A stretch of 64,000 bases of DNA from NCBI RefSeq assembly GCF_003697845.1, contig NZ_RDQE01000010.1, forward strand, positions 62,001-126,000, given 5' to 3'. The DNA comes from Halobellus captivus (lineage in GTDB: Archaea; Halobacteriota; Halobacteria; Halobacteriales; Haloferacaceae). The translations under genes and the position numbers were made by a program. Shown one piece after another: positions 7,602-16,114 of the stretch; the first letter of the stretch is position 1; each line of letters opens with the position of its first letter. The notes beneath the pieces were generated by a model. That model made no database searches and was not told the DNA's origin. It saw nothing but the letters and a program-made list of their open reading frames with translations.

Positions 7602-8653
7602 ACGCCGAGCGCGTCGAGGAGCCGGTCGTTCTCCCGCGGTCGACGGATCGCGGTACGCAGGTGGTTGTCGAGCCGCGGGAACGACCGGGCGTCCCGGAGG
7701 ACGATCCCTCGCTCCCTCGCGACCTCCAGGATCGCGTCGGGGCCGTCCCTCCCCGCATCGAAGAGGAGGAACGGCGCGTCGGAGGAGTACACCTCCCACT
7801 CGGTCGCGAGGCGTTCCCGGACGCGCTCGCGTTCGGCGGCGACGCGGTCGCGCGTTCGCTCGACGAACTCCGTCCGCCGCAGACAGTGCGTGCCGACCGC
7901 GGCGGCCGGCGTCGACAATCCCCAAGGGAGCCGCCCGCGGTCGAGCCGGTCACGGATCCGTCCCGTCGCGACGAGGAACCCGGCTCGCAGTCCCGGAAGG
8001 CCGAACATCTTCGTGAGCGATCGCGCGACGACGACGCCGGGTTCGCCCGCGAGCGACGGCTGGGACGTGAAATCGAGGAACGCCTCGTCGACGAACAGCG
8101 TGGTCCCGGCGTCCCGACAGCGCGCCGCGAGCCGGAGTAACCTGTCCCGGTCGACGAGCTCCCCCGTCGGGTTGTTCGGCGTACAGACGACGACGAGCGC
8201 GTGCTCGGCCGGGTCGACGTCGAGGACCTCGTCGTGAGCGACGGGCATCGGACGGCCGCCCTGGAGCCGGACCTCGCGGGCGTACTCGCCGAAGGACGGC
8301 TCGGGGATCACCGCGGAGTCGCCGTCGTCGAGCGCGACCGCGAAGAGCAGCCGCATCCCGGCCATCGCGCCCGCGGTCGGGATCACCTCGGGGGGAGCGC
8401 AGTCGACGTAATCGGCGGCGGCCGCACGGAAGGCGACGTAGTCGTCCGCGGGATATCTCCCCGACGCCGAGAGCGCCGAATCGTACACGGCCGTCACTCC
8501 CGAGGGGGTCTCCGGGTTCGTGTTCGCGCTGAAATCGATCACGCCGGGGTCCGTGGCCCCGCCGTGGGGCACGCGACCGATGTCGTCCAGCGCCTTCGCG
8601 TCCATGCCATCGATCCCGGCGCGATCCTCAAAAACCCACCTCCGCTCGGTCAC
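7598..8653 (-). CDS. cobD: L-threonine-O-3-phosphate decarboxylase (aminotransferase fold)
   Basis: The 351-residue PLP enzyme of fold type I makes (R)-1-aminopropanol phosphate for the corrinoid side chain. Seen are D-F-S-A-N-T-N-P near residue 40, the C-T-P-N-N-P-T-G segment near 157, V-D-E-A-F-L-D-F near 188 and the PLP lysine K215 in S-L-T-K-M-F-G-L-P-G. The GTG at 8653 is chosen as start because it overlaps the cobY stop by 4 bases. The in-frame ATG at 8605 is a credible alternative, since many homologues begin with M-D-x-x-A. A general histidinol-phosphate aminotransferase is the main look-alike, but operon context decides. Confidence 0.88.
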   Translation of the reverse strand: MTERRWVFEDRAGIDGMDAKALDDIGRVPHGGATDPGVIDFSANTNPETPSGVTAVYDSALSASGRYPADDYVAFRAAAADYVDCAPPEVIPTAGAMAGMRLLFAVALDDGDSAVIPEPSFGEYAREVRLQGGRPMPVAHDEVLDVDPAEHALVVVCTPNNPTGELVDRDRLLRLAARCRDAGTTLFVDEAFLDFTSQPSLAGEPGVVVARSLTKMFGLPGLRAGFLVATGRIRDRLDRGRLPWGLSTPAAAVGTHCLRRTEFVERTRDRVAAERERVRERLATEWEVYSSDAPFLLFDAGRDGPDAILEVARERGIVLRDARSFPRLDNHLRTAIRRPRENDRLLDALGV

Positions 8654-9354
8654 GAGCGGAGAATCCGGCGTGTCAGCTCGAGATCCCCCGGCCGGTTGAC
8701 GTTGACCGCGACGGAGTCCCGCTCGCGGACGACGACCCGATCTGCCCCGTCGCCGACGACGTTCAGGCCGGTCGGTACGACCGCGGTCCCGTCGTGTTCG
8801 AACGACGTGTCGACGCTCGCGCCGATCGCACGTTTGTACGCGACCGGTACGCAGACCGTTACCGACCGGACGAGATCGTCGGGAGTGGAGATCGTCTCGT
8901 TGCGTGGCGAAGCCGTCTCGTCGGGAGGAGACGCCGTCTCACCGGGAGTAGTCCCGGCCGAGATCGCCTCGTCGATCGCGGCCTCGACGTCTCGCCCCCG
9001 GAGCAGAGGGAGGTCGGCCGCGACCGTGACGGCCGGGCGGTCGACCGCCGAGAGTCCCACCTCGAGGTCGGCGACGTAGCCCTCTCCGCTCCCGTCCAGG
9101 ACGGTACACGGCACCGTCGCCTCCTCGGCGAGCCCCGACACGAGTGCGTACCGGGTGTCGGGTGCGTGTGGCGACGCGACGGCGGCGACGCGGGAGACGC
9201 CGGCGTCCGCCAACGCGTCGAGGACCCTGGCGATCATCGATCGACCGCCGACCTCGACCAGGGGCTTTTCGACGTCGCCGCCGAGACGCGTCCCGCGCCC
9301 GCCACAGAGGAGCACGGCCGGGAGGGTCCGGCCCTCGCGATCGTCTCCGGTCAC
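8650..9354 (-). CDS. cobY: NTP:adenosylcobinamide-phosphate nucleotidyltransferase (archaeal CobY)
   Basis: The start is the GTG at 9354, which overlaps the cobS stop by 4 bases and gives 234 residues. A nucleotide-binding signature L-L-C-G-G-R-G-T-R-L near residue 16 and a V-A-A-D-L-P-L-L metal-binding segment near 100 mark the MobA/GlmU-like fold. CobY guanylylates adenosylcobinamide phosphate. It replaces the bacterial bifunctional CobU in archaea and lacks kinase activity. A repeated D-E-T-A-S / N-E-T-I-S loop (about residues 120-145) is extra sequence. It sits between cobS and cobD, the next and previous steps of nucleotide-loop assembly. Confidence 0.88.
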   Translation of the reverse strand: MTGDDREGRTLPAVLLCGGRGTRLGGDVEKPLVEVGGRSMIARVLDALADAGVSRVAAVASPHAPDTRYALVSGLAEEATVPCTVLDGSGEGYVADLEVGLSAVDRPAVTVAADLPLLRGRDVEAAIDEAISAGTTPGETASPPDETASPRNETISTPDDLVRSVTVCVPVAYKRAIGASVDTSFEHDGTAVVPTGLNVVGDGADRVVVRERDSVAVNVNRPGDLELTRRILRS

Positions 9355-10262
9355 GCGATCGTCCACGCCACCACCCCCGCGTGGAGCGCGACCGCCCGCC
9401 CGAGCTCGTTCGCCGCGCCGAGGACGTCTCCGCTCACCCCGCCGAGCCACGGGCGGACGCGAGCCATGAGCACGAGGGAGACGACGGGACCCGCGAGCAA
9501 CGCGGCCGCGAGCGCCAGGAACGCGCCGGGCGGCGGCACGAGCAGGACGAGGACGGACGCGACCGCGACCGGCACCAGCGACCGCGGCCCGACCTCGCTG
9601 ACCACCGCGGATCCGATCCCCTCGTGTGCCGGCGTTCCGAGACAGGCGAGAAGCGCCATCCCCGCCTTGGCGCCGACCTCGGCGGCGAGGACGACCCTGA
9701 ACACGACGGTTCCGACGAGCACGCTGCCGCCCGCGTCGCCGACTCCACTACCCGTGCCGCCGACGAACCCGGTGGCGAGCGCCAGCGCGCCGAGCGTCGT
9801 GGCGAGCAGCGTGACGCCGAGCGCGAGCGTGCCGCCGACGCCGAGGTCGGCGTCCTTCAGGACCGCCAGCCGACGGTCGGGGTCGTGCGCGGCGACCGCG
9901 TCGCCGAGGTCCGCGAGCCCGTCGGCGTGGGTGACGCCGGTGAGGAGATGGAGCGCGACGAGGTAGCCGGCCGCGGCGGTCCACGGCGAGGGAGCGAGAA
10001 ACGCGAGCCCCGCGACCGATCCGATCCCCGCGCCGACCACCGGAAACGTCCAGGGGGACCGCCGGAACGCGTGCCAATCCGCGGGAGCGGCACCTGGCAT
10101 CGGCACCCGCGTCAGGAACGTGAACGCGCCGCGAAGCGCGGGGATCGGGTGGACCGGTGGGCCGACCCAATTTTCGTCGTCTCCGAAGCCCTCCGTGTCT
10201 CCGGTCTCCTCCGCGTCTCCGTCGTCTCCGAAGCCCTCGGTGTCGTCATCGCTCCCGGTCAC
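9351..10262 (-). CDS. cobS: Adenosylcobinamide-GDP ribazoletransferase (cobalamin synthase)
   Basis: The 303-residue membrane protein starts with a GTG at 10262 that overlaps the cbiB stop by 4 bases. The acidic N-terminal tail (about 40 residues with a repeated G-F-G-D-D) precedes the conserved T-F-L-T-R-V-P region. H-A-D-G-L-A-D-L-G-D-A near residue 115 carries the acidic metal-binding motif of CobS, and about six hydrophobic segments follow. It joins GDP-activated cobinamide to alpha-ribazole or its phosphate at the membrane. The extended tail is not part of the catalytic domain and is probably a halophilic addition. Confidence 0.9.
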   Translation of the reverse strand: MTGSDDDTEGFGDDGDAEETGDTEGFGDDENWVGPPVHPIPALRGAFTFLTRVPMPGAAPADWHAFRRSPWTFPVVGAGIGSVAGLAFLAPSPWTAAAGYLVALHLLTGVTHADGLADLGDAVAAHDPDRRLAVLKDADLGVGGTLALGVTLLATTLGALALATGFVGGTGSGVGDAGGSVLVGTVVFRVVLAAEVGAKAGMALLACLGTPAHEGIGSAVVSEVGPRSLVPVAVASVLVLLVPPPGAFLALAAALLAGPVVSLVLMARVRPWLGGVSGDVLGAANELGRAVALHAGVVAWTIA

Positions 10263-11218
10263 AGCGCCAGCGACACCCCCGCGACGCCGACGCCGAGCCA
10301 CCCGGCCCGCGACACGATCCGCACGCCCCGCCGCGCCTCCGGGGTCGTCGGGAGCGCGCGCTCGGCCAACAGCGTGTACGCGTCCGGCTTCGCCAGTCGA
10401 ACGTCGAGCACCGCCGCGAGCGACCCCATCGGCCAGCCGGAGTTCGGCGAGTCGGGAGCGAGCGCCGCGGACCGGGCGCGTCCGAGGCTCGCGGTCGGGT
10501 CGGTCGAGGCTGCCCCCCAGCCGACCGCGAGGATCAGGAGCGCGGTCGCCCGCGCCGGGAGCCACATGACGGCGTCGTCGAGGCGGGCGGGCGCCCAGCC
10601 GGCCCGCCGGTCGCGATACCCGAGCATCGAGTCCAGCGTGTTGACGCCCTTGACCCAGGCGGCCGCACCCGCGGCGGCGGCGAGCACGACCGCCGGCGGG
10701 AGCCCCGCGTACGAGGCGAGGACCGCCCCGACGACGAACCCGAGGAGGGGAGCGATCAGGCCGTCCGCGAGGTTCTCCGCCGCGCTCTCGACGGCCGCGG
10801 ACCGGACGTGAGCGGCCGACAGGTCCGCGGCGTCCCGCCCCGCGAGCGCGCGCAGCTCGCGGCGCGCCGCCTCGAGGTCCCCGTCGGCGAGATCGATCAC
10901 GTCGCCGGCGACGGAAAGCAGCATCCGACGGCTCGAGCAGGCGAAGAGGACGACTCCCGCTGTCGCGGCGGTCGGGACGGCGGACGCGGGAAACACGGAT
11001 CCGACCGCGATCACCGGCGCGGCGAGGAGCGCGGCGAAGGCTACGGGAGCGACGACCGCGAGCGCGACGCCGACGGATCGCGAGTCGGGTAGCCGGTCGT
11101 CGAGCGCGGCGACGACCCGCCCGAGCCACGCCACGGGGTGAAGGGAGGACGGCGGCTCCGAGAGGGTCCGGTCGAGGGCGGCGGCGAGCGCGAGCGCGCC
11201 GGCCGCCGCGAGCGTCAC
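10259..11218 (-). CDS. cbiB: Adenosylcobinamide-phosphate synthase
   Basis: The start is the GTG at 11218, overlapping the upstream HAD gene stop by 4 bases, and gives 319 residues. The S-L-H-P-V-A-W-L-G start, the R-S-A-A-V-E-S-A-A-E-N-L-A-D-G segment near residue 145 and V-N-T-L-D-S-M-L-G-Y near 200 are hallmark CbiB motifs. Several hydrophobic helices show that it is an integral membrane protein. It attaches aminopropanol (phosphate) to adenosylcobyric acid. It precedes cobS, the next membrane step. Confidence 0.92.
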   Translation of the reverse strand: MTLAAAGALALAAALDRTLSEPPSSLHPVAWLGRVVAALDDRLPDSRSVGVALAVVAPVAFAALLAAPVIAVGSVFPASAVPTAATAGVVLFACSSRRMLLSVAGDVIDLADGDLEAARRELRALAGRDAADLSAAHVRSAAVESAAENLADGLIAPLLGFVVGAVLASYAGLPPAVVLAAAAGAAAWVKGVNTLDSMLGYRDRRAGWAPARLDDAVMWLPARATALLILAVGWGAASTDPTASLGRARSAALAPDSPNSGWPMGSLAAVLDVRLAKPDAYTLLAERALPTTPEARRGVRIVSRAGWLGVGVAGVSLAL

Positions 11219-11835
11219 GGCTCGGCCTCCAGCTCGCCGCCGATCGCGTCGAGGGGGATCTCCGTCACGTCGAGGAACCGGCCGCCCACCTCGACGATCC
11301 CGCCGTCGGTCGTCGAGTCGTTCCCGACGTGGATCAGCGCCGACGGCGCGACGCCGAGCGCCTCCGCCGCGGCCTCGAACGCCTTCGGATGCGGCTTCCG
11401 CCAGCCGCAGCCGACGCTCGTCGTGACCGCGTCGAACTCCCCGCGGAGGCCCGCGCGTATCAGCGTCCGGGGAACCAGCTCCGGGACCGCGCAGTTCGAG
11501 CAGATCCCGACCGGACCGCGGTCGGCCGCCGTCCGGACCGCGTCCAGCGCGTTCTCTCGGCGGGTGACCTCGGGATCGAAGGCGGCGACGACGGCGTGAC
11601 GAACGACGTTGTCCGGGGCGTCGACGCCGCGCGAGTCGAGGGCTGCGGCCACGTGCGCCGGGAGGGGGACCTCCGCGCCGTCCGGGGCGTCGACGTGCCG
11701 CTCGCCGTACGCGACGTGCCAGTCGTCGGGGACGGCGACGTCTCGCGACTCGAGCTCGCGCGCGACGACCTCGGCCGGGTCCGTCGGGTACTCGACGTCC
11801 ACGAGCGTGCCGAAGAGATCGAACGTAACTGCCAC
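11215..11835 (-). CDS. HAD-superfamily hydrolase, first gene of the cobalamin operon
   Basis: The 206-residue protein shows HAD motif I at D6-L-F8-G-T10, motif II in I-C-S-N-C-A (about residue 110), motif III lysine in W-R-K-P-H-P-K and motif IV in G-N-D-S-T-T-D. The second Asp of the D-x-D motif used by most HAD phosphatases is Phe8 here, as in haloacid-dehalogenase-type members. Its place at the head of an otherwise pure late-B12 operon, coupled by a GTGA overlap, suggests it supplies the alpha-ribazole/cobalamin 5'-phosphate phosphatase step missing from the operon. The Phe8 substitution weakens that idea. Function remains unproven. Confidence 0.72.
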   Translation of the reverse strand: MAVTFDLFGTLVDVEYPTDPAEVVARELESRDVAVPDDWHVAYGERHVDAPDGAEVPLPAHVAAALDSRGVDAPDNVVRHAVVAAFDPEVTRRENALDAVRTAADRGPVGICSNCAVPELVPRTLIRAGLRGEFDAVTTSVGCGWRKPHPKAFEAAAEALGVAPSALIHVGNDSTTDGGIVEVGGRFLDVTEIPLDAIGGELEAEP

Positions 11836-11897
11836 GATACCCCCTGTAGGGACAAACCGGGATTGAACCTGTCGGTCGGGTCACGACTCGCGCGGGC

Positions 11898-12380
11898 TCA
11901 AAGCAGCTGGCCGAGGTGGAGGTTGTAGAACCGATAGAGCCCGGAGACCCACGCACAGAGCCAGAGGATCATGAATCCGGCGACACCAACGCGGAGCCGG
12001 CCGCGCCACTTTCCCATGTCCTCGTGGAGCTCGTCGATGTCGACGTCGGGGTCGTCGTAGGCGTCCGCGTCCCGTTTGGCCTGGAAGATCCGGACGATAC
12101 CGGTGAGCGCGAACGTCAACAGCGCGTACGCCTGAAGCCCCAAGAAGGCGTGGACGACGGCCCCGCCGGAGAGCTGTCCGAGGAGCCGCGGCATCATCCA
12201 CGTCACCATCGGAACCGTCGTCAACAGGAGGCCGACGAGAATGTACCGCAGATGACGTATCAACACGTTCCACGTCACGACCTCGGTGTCGATCATGATC
12301 CACGCGCCGTACAGAAGGAACGGGAGGCTCGCCGTTACGGACAGCCCCACCGCCGCCGCGATCACCGACTCGTCGACCAT
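11898..12380 (-). CDS. Membrane protein of the cytochrome b/halocyanin cluster (DUF7321-like)
   Basis: The 160-residue protein has four predicted membrane helices (about residues 5-27, 43-63, 75-96 and 132-153). An acidic cytoplasmic loop with D-P-D-V-D-I-D-E-L-H lies between helices three and four. The hydrophobic core contains several His (H43, H77) that could be relevant to a redox complex, but no haem motif is certain. It diverges from the 12509 gene across a 128-base spacer. Proteins of this type are a regular part of the haloarchaeal cytochrome b cluster as I remember it. The exact role is unknown. Confidence 0.7.
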   Translation of the reverse strand: MVDESVIAAAVGLSVTASLPFLLYGAWIMIDTEVVTWNVLIRHLRYILVGLLLTTVPMVTWMMPRLLGQLSGGAVVHAFLGLQAYALLTFALTGIVRIFQAKRDADAYDDPDVDIDELHEDMGKWRGRLRVGVAGFMILWLCAWVSGLYRFYNLHLGQLL

Positions 12381-12508
12381 GGCCCACGCTTCGGTCCCGT
12401 GTGCGTAAAACTCCCCGATCCGCCGACGGGTCGTGGAGTTCCCAGGAGTTCCCGAGGCTCGGGATCGGACGAAAAAGAGTTACCGTCCCGAGCGCGTACG
12501 TCCGGGCA

Positions 12509-13333
12509 ATGGAGGACACCTCGACGCGGTCGGAGCCGGACGGTCCCGATGAGGGGGCCGTCGAGGAGGGCTCGGGGGACCCGGACGTCCCGAGCCCGAA
12601 CGGGGCCGACGCCGATGACGACCTCGCCGAGCTCCGCGATCGGGTCGACGACGAGTACGACTTCGACGACTTCGGCCCGGCGGACATGGCCCGGATGAGC
12701 GCCGAGGAGTGGGACGCCGCCTTCGACCCCGACACGTGGATCACCGGGCCGCGCCTGCTCGACCGCGTCGAGGCCGAACTGAAGTCGCGGATCGCCCGAC
12801 GCGAGGTGTTCGGGCTTCTCGAGCGCGTACGCGAGGACGGCGAGGAGCGCGTGCTCGTCTACTCCGACGAGGGGTACGCGATCGTCCGGCCGAGCGGCGA
12901 GGTGAGCGGTCGGGGAACGGTGCTCCGGGACGTCGAGCCGCTCGTGGCGCTCGCGGCGATGGAGGAGCACGACGTGGCCGACCCGCCCGACGACTGGTCG
13001 CTTCCCCATCCCGACACGGTTCCGGAGGGGTCCGGCGAGTTCGGCAACCTGATGATCCAGGTCGTCGCGGCGGTTCAGGTGATCGCGGGCGTCGCCCTGC
13101 TCGGCGCGTCGTTCCTGACGGACCTCGACAGCATCGTCGGCCCCGCGATGGGATCCGTATTCCTCCTCGTCGGGCTCTTCCTGTTCGCGATGGTCGCCAA
13201 CGCCAGGCTCTCCGATCGGTTCCGTTCCGAGGAGTACCGCGACCGGCTGCGCGCGCTCCGGGAGGCGGAGGAGCGACCGGAGTTCGTCCCGGTCGACGGG
13301 GAGGTCCTGAACGAGGAGACCGAGGATCGGTGA
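12509..13333 (+). CDS. Two-helix membrane protein with soluble N-terminal domain (DUF7319-like)
   Basis: The ATG at 12509 gives 274 residues. The N-terminal 60 residues are acidic and disordered. A globular part (about 60-165) contains R-V-E-A-E-L-K-S-R-I and a beta-rich R-V-L-V-Y-S-D-E-G-Y-A-I-V segment. Two membrane helices follow (about 180-202 and 210-232), and the end is an E/R-rich helix. There are no cysteines and no CXH motifs, so it is not a Rieske protein. It lies just upstream of the halocyanin operon and likely belongs to the same respiratory complex. Confidence 0.7.
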   Translation: MEDTSTRSEPDGPDEGAVEEGSGDPDVPSPNGADADDDLAELRDRVDDEYDFDDFGPADMARMSAEEWDAAFDPDTWITGPRLLDRVEAELKSRIARREVFGLLERVREDGEERVLVYSDEGYAIVRPSGEVSGRGTVLRDVEPLVALAAMEEHDVADPPDDWSLPHPDTVPEGSGEFGNLMIQVVAAVQVIAGVALLGASFLTDLDSIVGPAMGSVFLLVGLFLFAMVANARLSDRFRSEEYRDRLRALREAEERPEFVPVDGEVLNEETEDR

Positions 13334-13356
13334 AAACGCCGAATTCGAGGGTTTCA

Positions 13357-13405
13357 ACCCACCTTACTATCCGCCCACCGATCGAGGATAGTCGGTGGGT
13401 TTAAG
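13357..13405. promoter_or_regulatory. Overlapping inverted repeats plus TATA upstream of the halocyanin operon
   Basis: A perfect 8-base inverted repeat (CCCACCGA at 13374-13381 and TCGGTGGG at 13392-13399) sits inside a longer imperfect one with about 16-base arms (13357-13372 and 13386-13400). It is followed directly by a tttaag TATA-like element at 13401-13406, 27 bases before the ATG at 13431. It could be an operator, or a terminator hairpin for the upstream gene; the position against the TATA favours an operator. Confidence 0.5.
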
Positions 13406-13430
13406 CGCACCCCGTCCTGAGTGAACCTGT

Positions 13431-14078
13431 ATGAAAAGGCGGGAATTCGTGCGAACGGCCGGCGGCACGACCGCCGCGGTCGCGGCCTCTGCCGGGGCGA
13501 CGGGAACGGCCGCCGCACAGGAGGTGCAACCGGAGTGGCCGAGCGGGGTCACGAACGGGAACCTCGGGAGTTACAGGGACGCTCGCGGCGAGAGCGAAGT
13601 CACCGTTCAGGTCGGCGCCGGCGACAGCGGTCTCGCGTTCGACCCGACGCAGCTGTGGGTCGATCCGGGTACGACGATCACGTGGGAGTGGACCGGAAAC
13701 GGCGGCGCACACAACGTCCAGACCGTCGAGGACGGCGGCCCGGCCTCCCTCGACAGCGGCGACGCCGTCGACGAGGAGGGCTACACCTACGAGTACGAAA
13801 CGAGCGAGGAGGACGCCGGCATCACCCACTACCACTGCGTCCCGCACACCGCGGTCGGCATGCACGCCGGCATCGCCGTCGGCGAGGACGTCCCGACGGT
13901 CGAGACGGGCGGCGCGAACACCGGCTGGCCCGAGGACATCGCCGACGTCGGGATGCCGATCCACGCACACTGGGTCGGCATCTCCGCCGGTATCGGCGTC
14001 GTGCTCACGATGATATTCACGTTCTACACGCTGAAGTACGGCGAGTCCGCACACACCGGTCACGGGGGGAGTCGATGA
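13431..14078 (+). CDS. Membrane-anchored halocyanin (type I copper protein)
   Basis: The 215-residue protein starts with a Tat-type signal (K-R-R-E-F-V-R-T-A) followed by an Ala-rich hydrophobic segment. The copper ligands are H94, C136, H139 and M144 (G-A-H-N-V, then H-C-V-P-H and M), which is a complete type I site. Residues about 180-203 form a C-terminal membrane anchor. It would carry electrons on the outer face of the membrane. Its stop overlaps the next start by 4 bases, so it is translationally coupled to a membrane subunit, then the cytochrome b genes. This suggests a dedicated acceptor or an electron-relay subunit of a menaquinol-oxidising complex. Confidence 0.93.
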   Translation: MKRREFVRTAGGTTAAVAASAGATGTAAAQEVQPEWPSGVTNGNLGSYRDARGESEVTVQVGAGDSGLAFDPTQLWVDPGTTITWEWTGNGGAHNVQTVEDGGPASLDSGDAVDEEGYTYEYETSEEDAGITHYHCVPHTAVGMHAGIAVGEDVPTVETGGANTGWPEDIADVGMPIHAHWVGISAGIGVVLTMIFTFYTLKYGESAHTGHGGSR

Positions 14079-14464
14079 GTTCGAGCGGCTCCTCGTACGG
14101 GGACATCCACCGGTATGAACCCGCCAGAGAGAGCACGGCCGCCGCCATCGCCATCGTCCTCCTCACGATCATCGAGGTCGTGTTCGTCTTCCTGTTCGTC
14201 TACGGACTCATGTTCACCTGGGCCTCGACTGAACCCGGGAACATGTTCATGGGCGCACTTCTGGCACTGATCTTTTTGGATCTGGCGTTCATACTGTTGT
14301 TGTATCGGAAGGAGTTCCTCCCCGACGTGATGATCGTCAAGAAGCGGCGTCGGAAGTGGGAGGACCTCTACGTCCGAGAGGAGGAGAAGGACGGCGTGGA
14401 ACTGGACACCGGCGACGCCTGGGAGACCGTCAAGCGGGCGGTGTACCCGTACTACAAGAAGTGA
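14075..14464 (+). CDS. Small membrane subunit of the cytochrome b cluster (DUF7318-like)
   Basis: The 129-residue protein starts at the ATG at 14075, overlapping the halocyanin stop (ATGA). Two membrane helices (about residues 20-46 and 54-76) are followed by a basic K-K-R-R-R-K-W stretch and a soluble tail ending P-Y-Y-K-K. No cofactor ligands are evident. The position between the copper protein and cytochrome b indicates a structural subunit. The function is inferred from context only. Confidence 0.72.
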   Translation: MSSSGSSYGDIHRYEPARESTAAAIAIVLLTIIEVVFVFLFVYGLMFTWASTEPGNMFMGALLALIFLDLAFILLLYRKEFLPDVMIVKKRRRKWEDLYVREEEKDGVELDTGDAWETVKRAVYPYYKK

Positions 14465-14471
14465 TCAACCA

Positions 14472-15281
14472 ATGAGCCTCAAAAAGAACGACGAGATGGA
14501 CCACAACGCGTGGCTCAAAAATCAGGACCTGACGGTCATCGAGACTGCGTTCCTCACCACGCTCATCTGGGTCGACAAACGGCTCCGGATCGTCGACTAC
14601 CTCGAGCTTCTGGAGACGATGTACTACCGCGCGAACCTCCAGATGCCGAAGAGCCACACCGAGCAGTACGACCTCGACAACAAGTTCTGGTACTGGTATC
14701 CGCTGTACTCGCTCGGGTCGTTGTCGATCATCGCGTACCTCGTCGCGGCGGTCTCCGGCGCGATGTTAGGGTTCTACTACTCCCCGTCGACGGCCGGAGC
14801 CGCCGCACAGGGTGATCCGACGGCCGCGTACGACTCGGTCGTCCTGATCCTCCAAGACGTCCAGTTCGGGTTCATGCTTCGCTCCATTCACAGCTGGGCG
14901 GCCCAGTTCATGGTCGCGGCGGTGTTCCTCCACATGCTGCGCGTCTACTTCACCGGCGCGTACAAGGAGCCCCGCGAGGTCAACTGGATCCTCGGCGTCG
15001 TGCTGATCGGGTTGACCCTCTTCTTCGGGTTCTCCGGGTACGTCCTCCCGTGGAAGCAGCTGTCCTTCTGGGCGGCACAGATCGGCGTCGAGATGGCGCT
15101 CGCGACCCCGATAGTCGGGGAGTGGGCGGCGCAACTCCTGTTCGGCGGGTTCACCCTCGGACAGGCGACGCTCGTGAGAATGTACATCCTGCACGTGTTC
15201 GTGTTGCCGTTCGTGGTGACGTCGCTCATCGCGCTCCACGTCGGCATCGTCTGGGTGCAGGGGATCGCGGAGCCGCACTAA
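14472..15281 (+). CDS. Cytochrome b, N-terminal (b6-type) haem-binding subunit
   Basis: The 269-residue protein has about four to five membrane helices. The paired haem ligands appear as S-I-H-S-W-A-A-Q-F with a second His 14 residues on (F-L-H-M-L-R), and in the D helix as I-L-H-V-F-V-L-P with L-I-A-L-H-V-G 14 residues later. That is the spacing of the two b haems. The G-Y-V-L-P-W motif near the quinol site is also present. It is the b6-type half of a split cytochrome b; the C-terminal half follows five bases after its stop. Confidence 0.92.
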   Translation: MSLKKNDEMDHNAWLKNQDLTVIETAFLTTLIWVDKRLRIVDYLELLETMYYRANLQMPKSHTEQYDLDNKFWYWYPLYSLGSLSIIAYLVAAVSGAMLGFYYSPSTAGAAAQGDPTAAYDSVVLILQDVQFGFMLRSIHSWAAQFMVAAVFLHMLRVYFTGAYKEPREVNWILGVVLIGLTLFFGFSGYVLPWKQLSFWAAQIGVEMALATPIVGEWAAQLLFGGFTLGQATLVRMYILHVFVLPFVVTSLIALHVGIVWVQGIAEPH

Positions 15282-15285
15282 GCCA

Positions 15286-16074
15286 ATGACCGACGACAAC
15301 GACCCCATGACGGACGGTGGAACCGACGAGGAAGCGCGCACCGACGGCGGTCCGCCGGCGACGGTGCCGCCGGACGACGAGACGCCTACCTGGAGCGAGC
15401 GGAAGGAGAACTCACAGGGACTCGCACAGCTCACCTATCAGTACTTCGAGCGATCCCGCCGCGAGGACGAGGACCTGCGCACGGAGTCGACGTACGTCGA
15501 GCGCGACGTGTTGGGCTTCCCCGCGTGGCCCCACGAGACGATCCGTAACCTCGCGATCGCGAGCTTCTTCGTCGGCATGCTGATCTTCATCTCGGCGTTG
15601 ATGCCGCCGCACTTCGGGCACCCGGCCAATCCCGGGTCGACGCCGGCGATCATCCTCCCCGACTGGTATCTCTACTGGTCGTTCGGGCTGTTGAAGCTCA
15701 ACCCGCTGAACCCCGAGCTCGCGGTGCTCGACGGGAACATCCTGCTCGGCAACGAGTTCCTCGGGATCATCGCACACGGGATCGTCTTCGGCGCCATCGC
15801 GCTCGTTCCGTTCCTCAACAAGGGGAGCGCGCGCCGGCCGGTCGAGGAGCCGTTCTGGGCGGCCGTCGGCGTGACCGGCGTCGTGCTGTCGCTCACGCTC
15901 GCCGCGCTCGCGATCCAGAACTTCTTCCCGTTCGAGCTCGACCTGCTCGTCACGCTGACGTTCCTGCTGCCGGTGCTCTGCGGGATCATCACCTACGCCG
16001 TCCTGAAGACGATGCGGGAGGGGTACATGTACGACCTCAACCGCCGCTACTACATGCTCCGCCCGCCGAAGTAA
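15286..16074 (+). CDS. Cytochrome b, C-terminal domain (subunit IV-like)
   Basis: The 262-residue protein begins with about 70 polar, acidic residues. The segment P-D-W-Y-L-Y-W-S-F-G-L-L-K (about 120-132) corresponds to the PEWY-type quinol-site motif of cytochrome b, here P-D-W-Y. Three to four hydrophobic helices surround it. The tail R-R-Y-Y-M-L-R-P-P is cytoplasmic. It completes the split cytochrome b with the preceding gene. The Asp for Glu in the motif occurs in other b6-type subunits. Confidence 0.9.
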   Translation: MTDDNDPMTDGGTDEEARTDGGPPATVPPDDETPTWSERKENSQGLAQLTYQYFERSRREDEDLRTESTYVERDVLGFPAWPHETIRNLAIASFFVGMLIFISALMPPHFGHPANPGSTPAIILPDWYLYWSFGLLKLNPLNPELAVLDGNILLGNEFLGIIAHGIVFGAIALVPFLNKGSARRPVEEPFWAAVGVTGVVLSLTLAALAIQNFFPFELDLLVTLTFLLPVLCGIITYAVLKTMREGYMYDLNRRYYMLRPPK

Positions 16075-16114
16075 CGCTCGTCGACTACGATCCACCTCCG
16101 TCCCGTTTCTCTCC

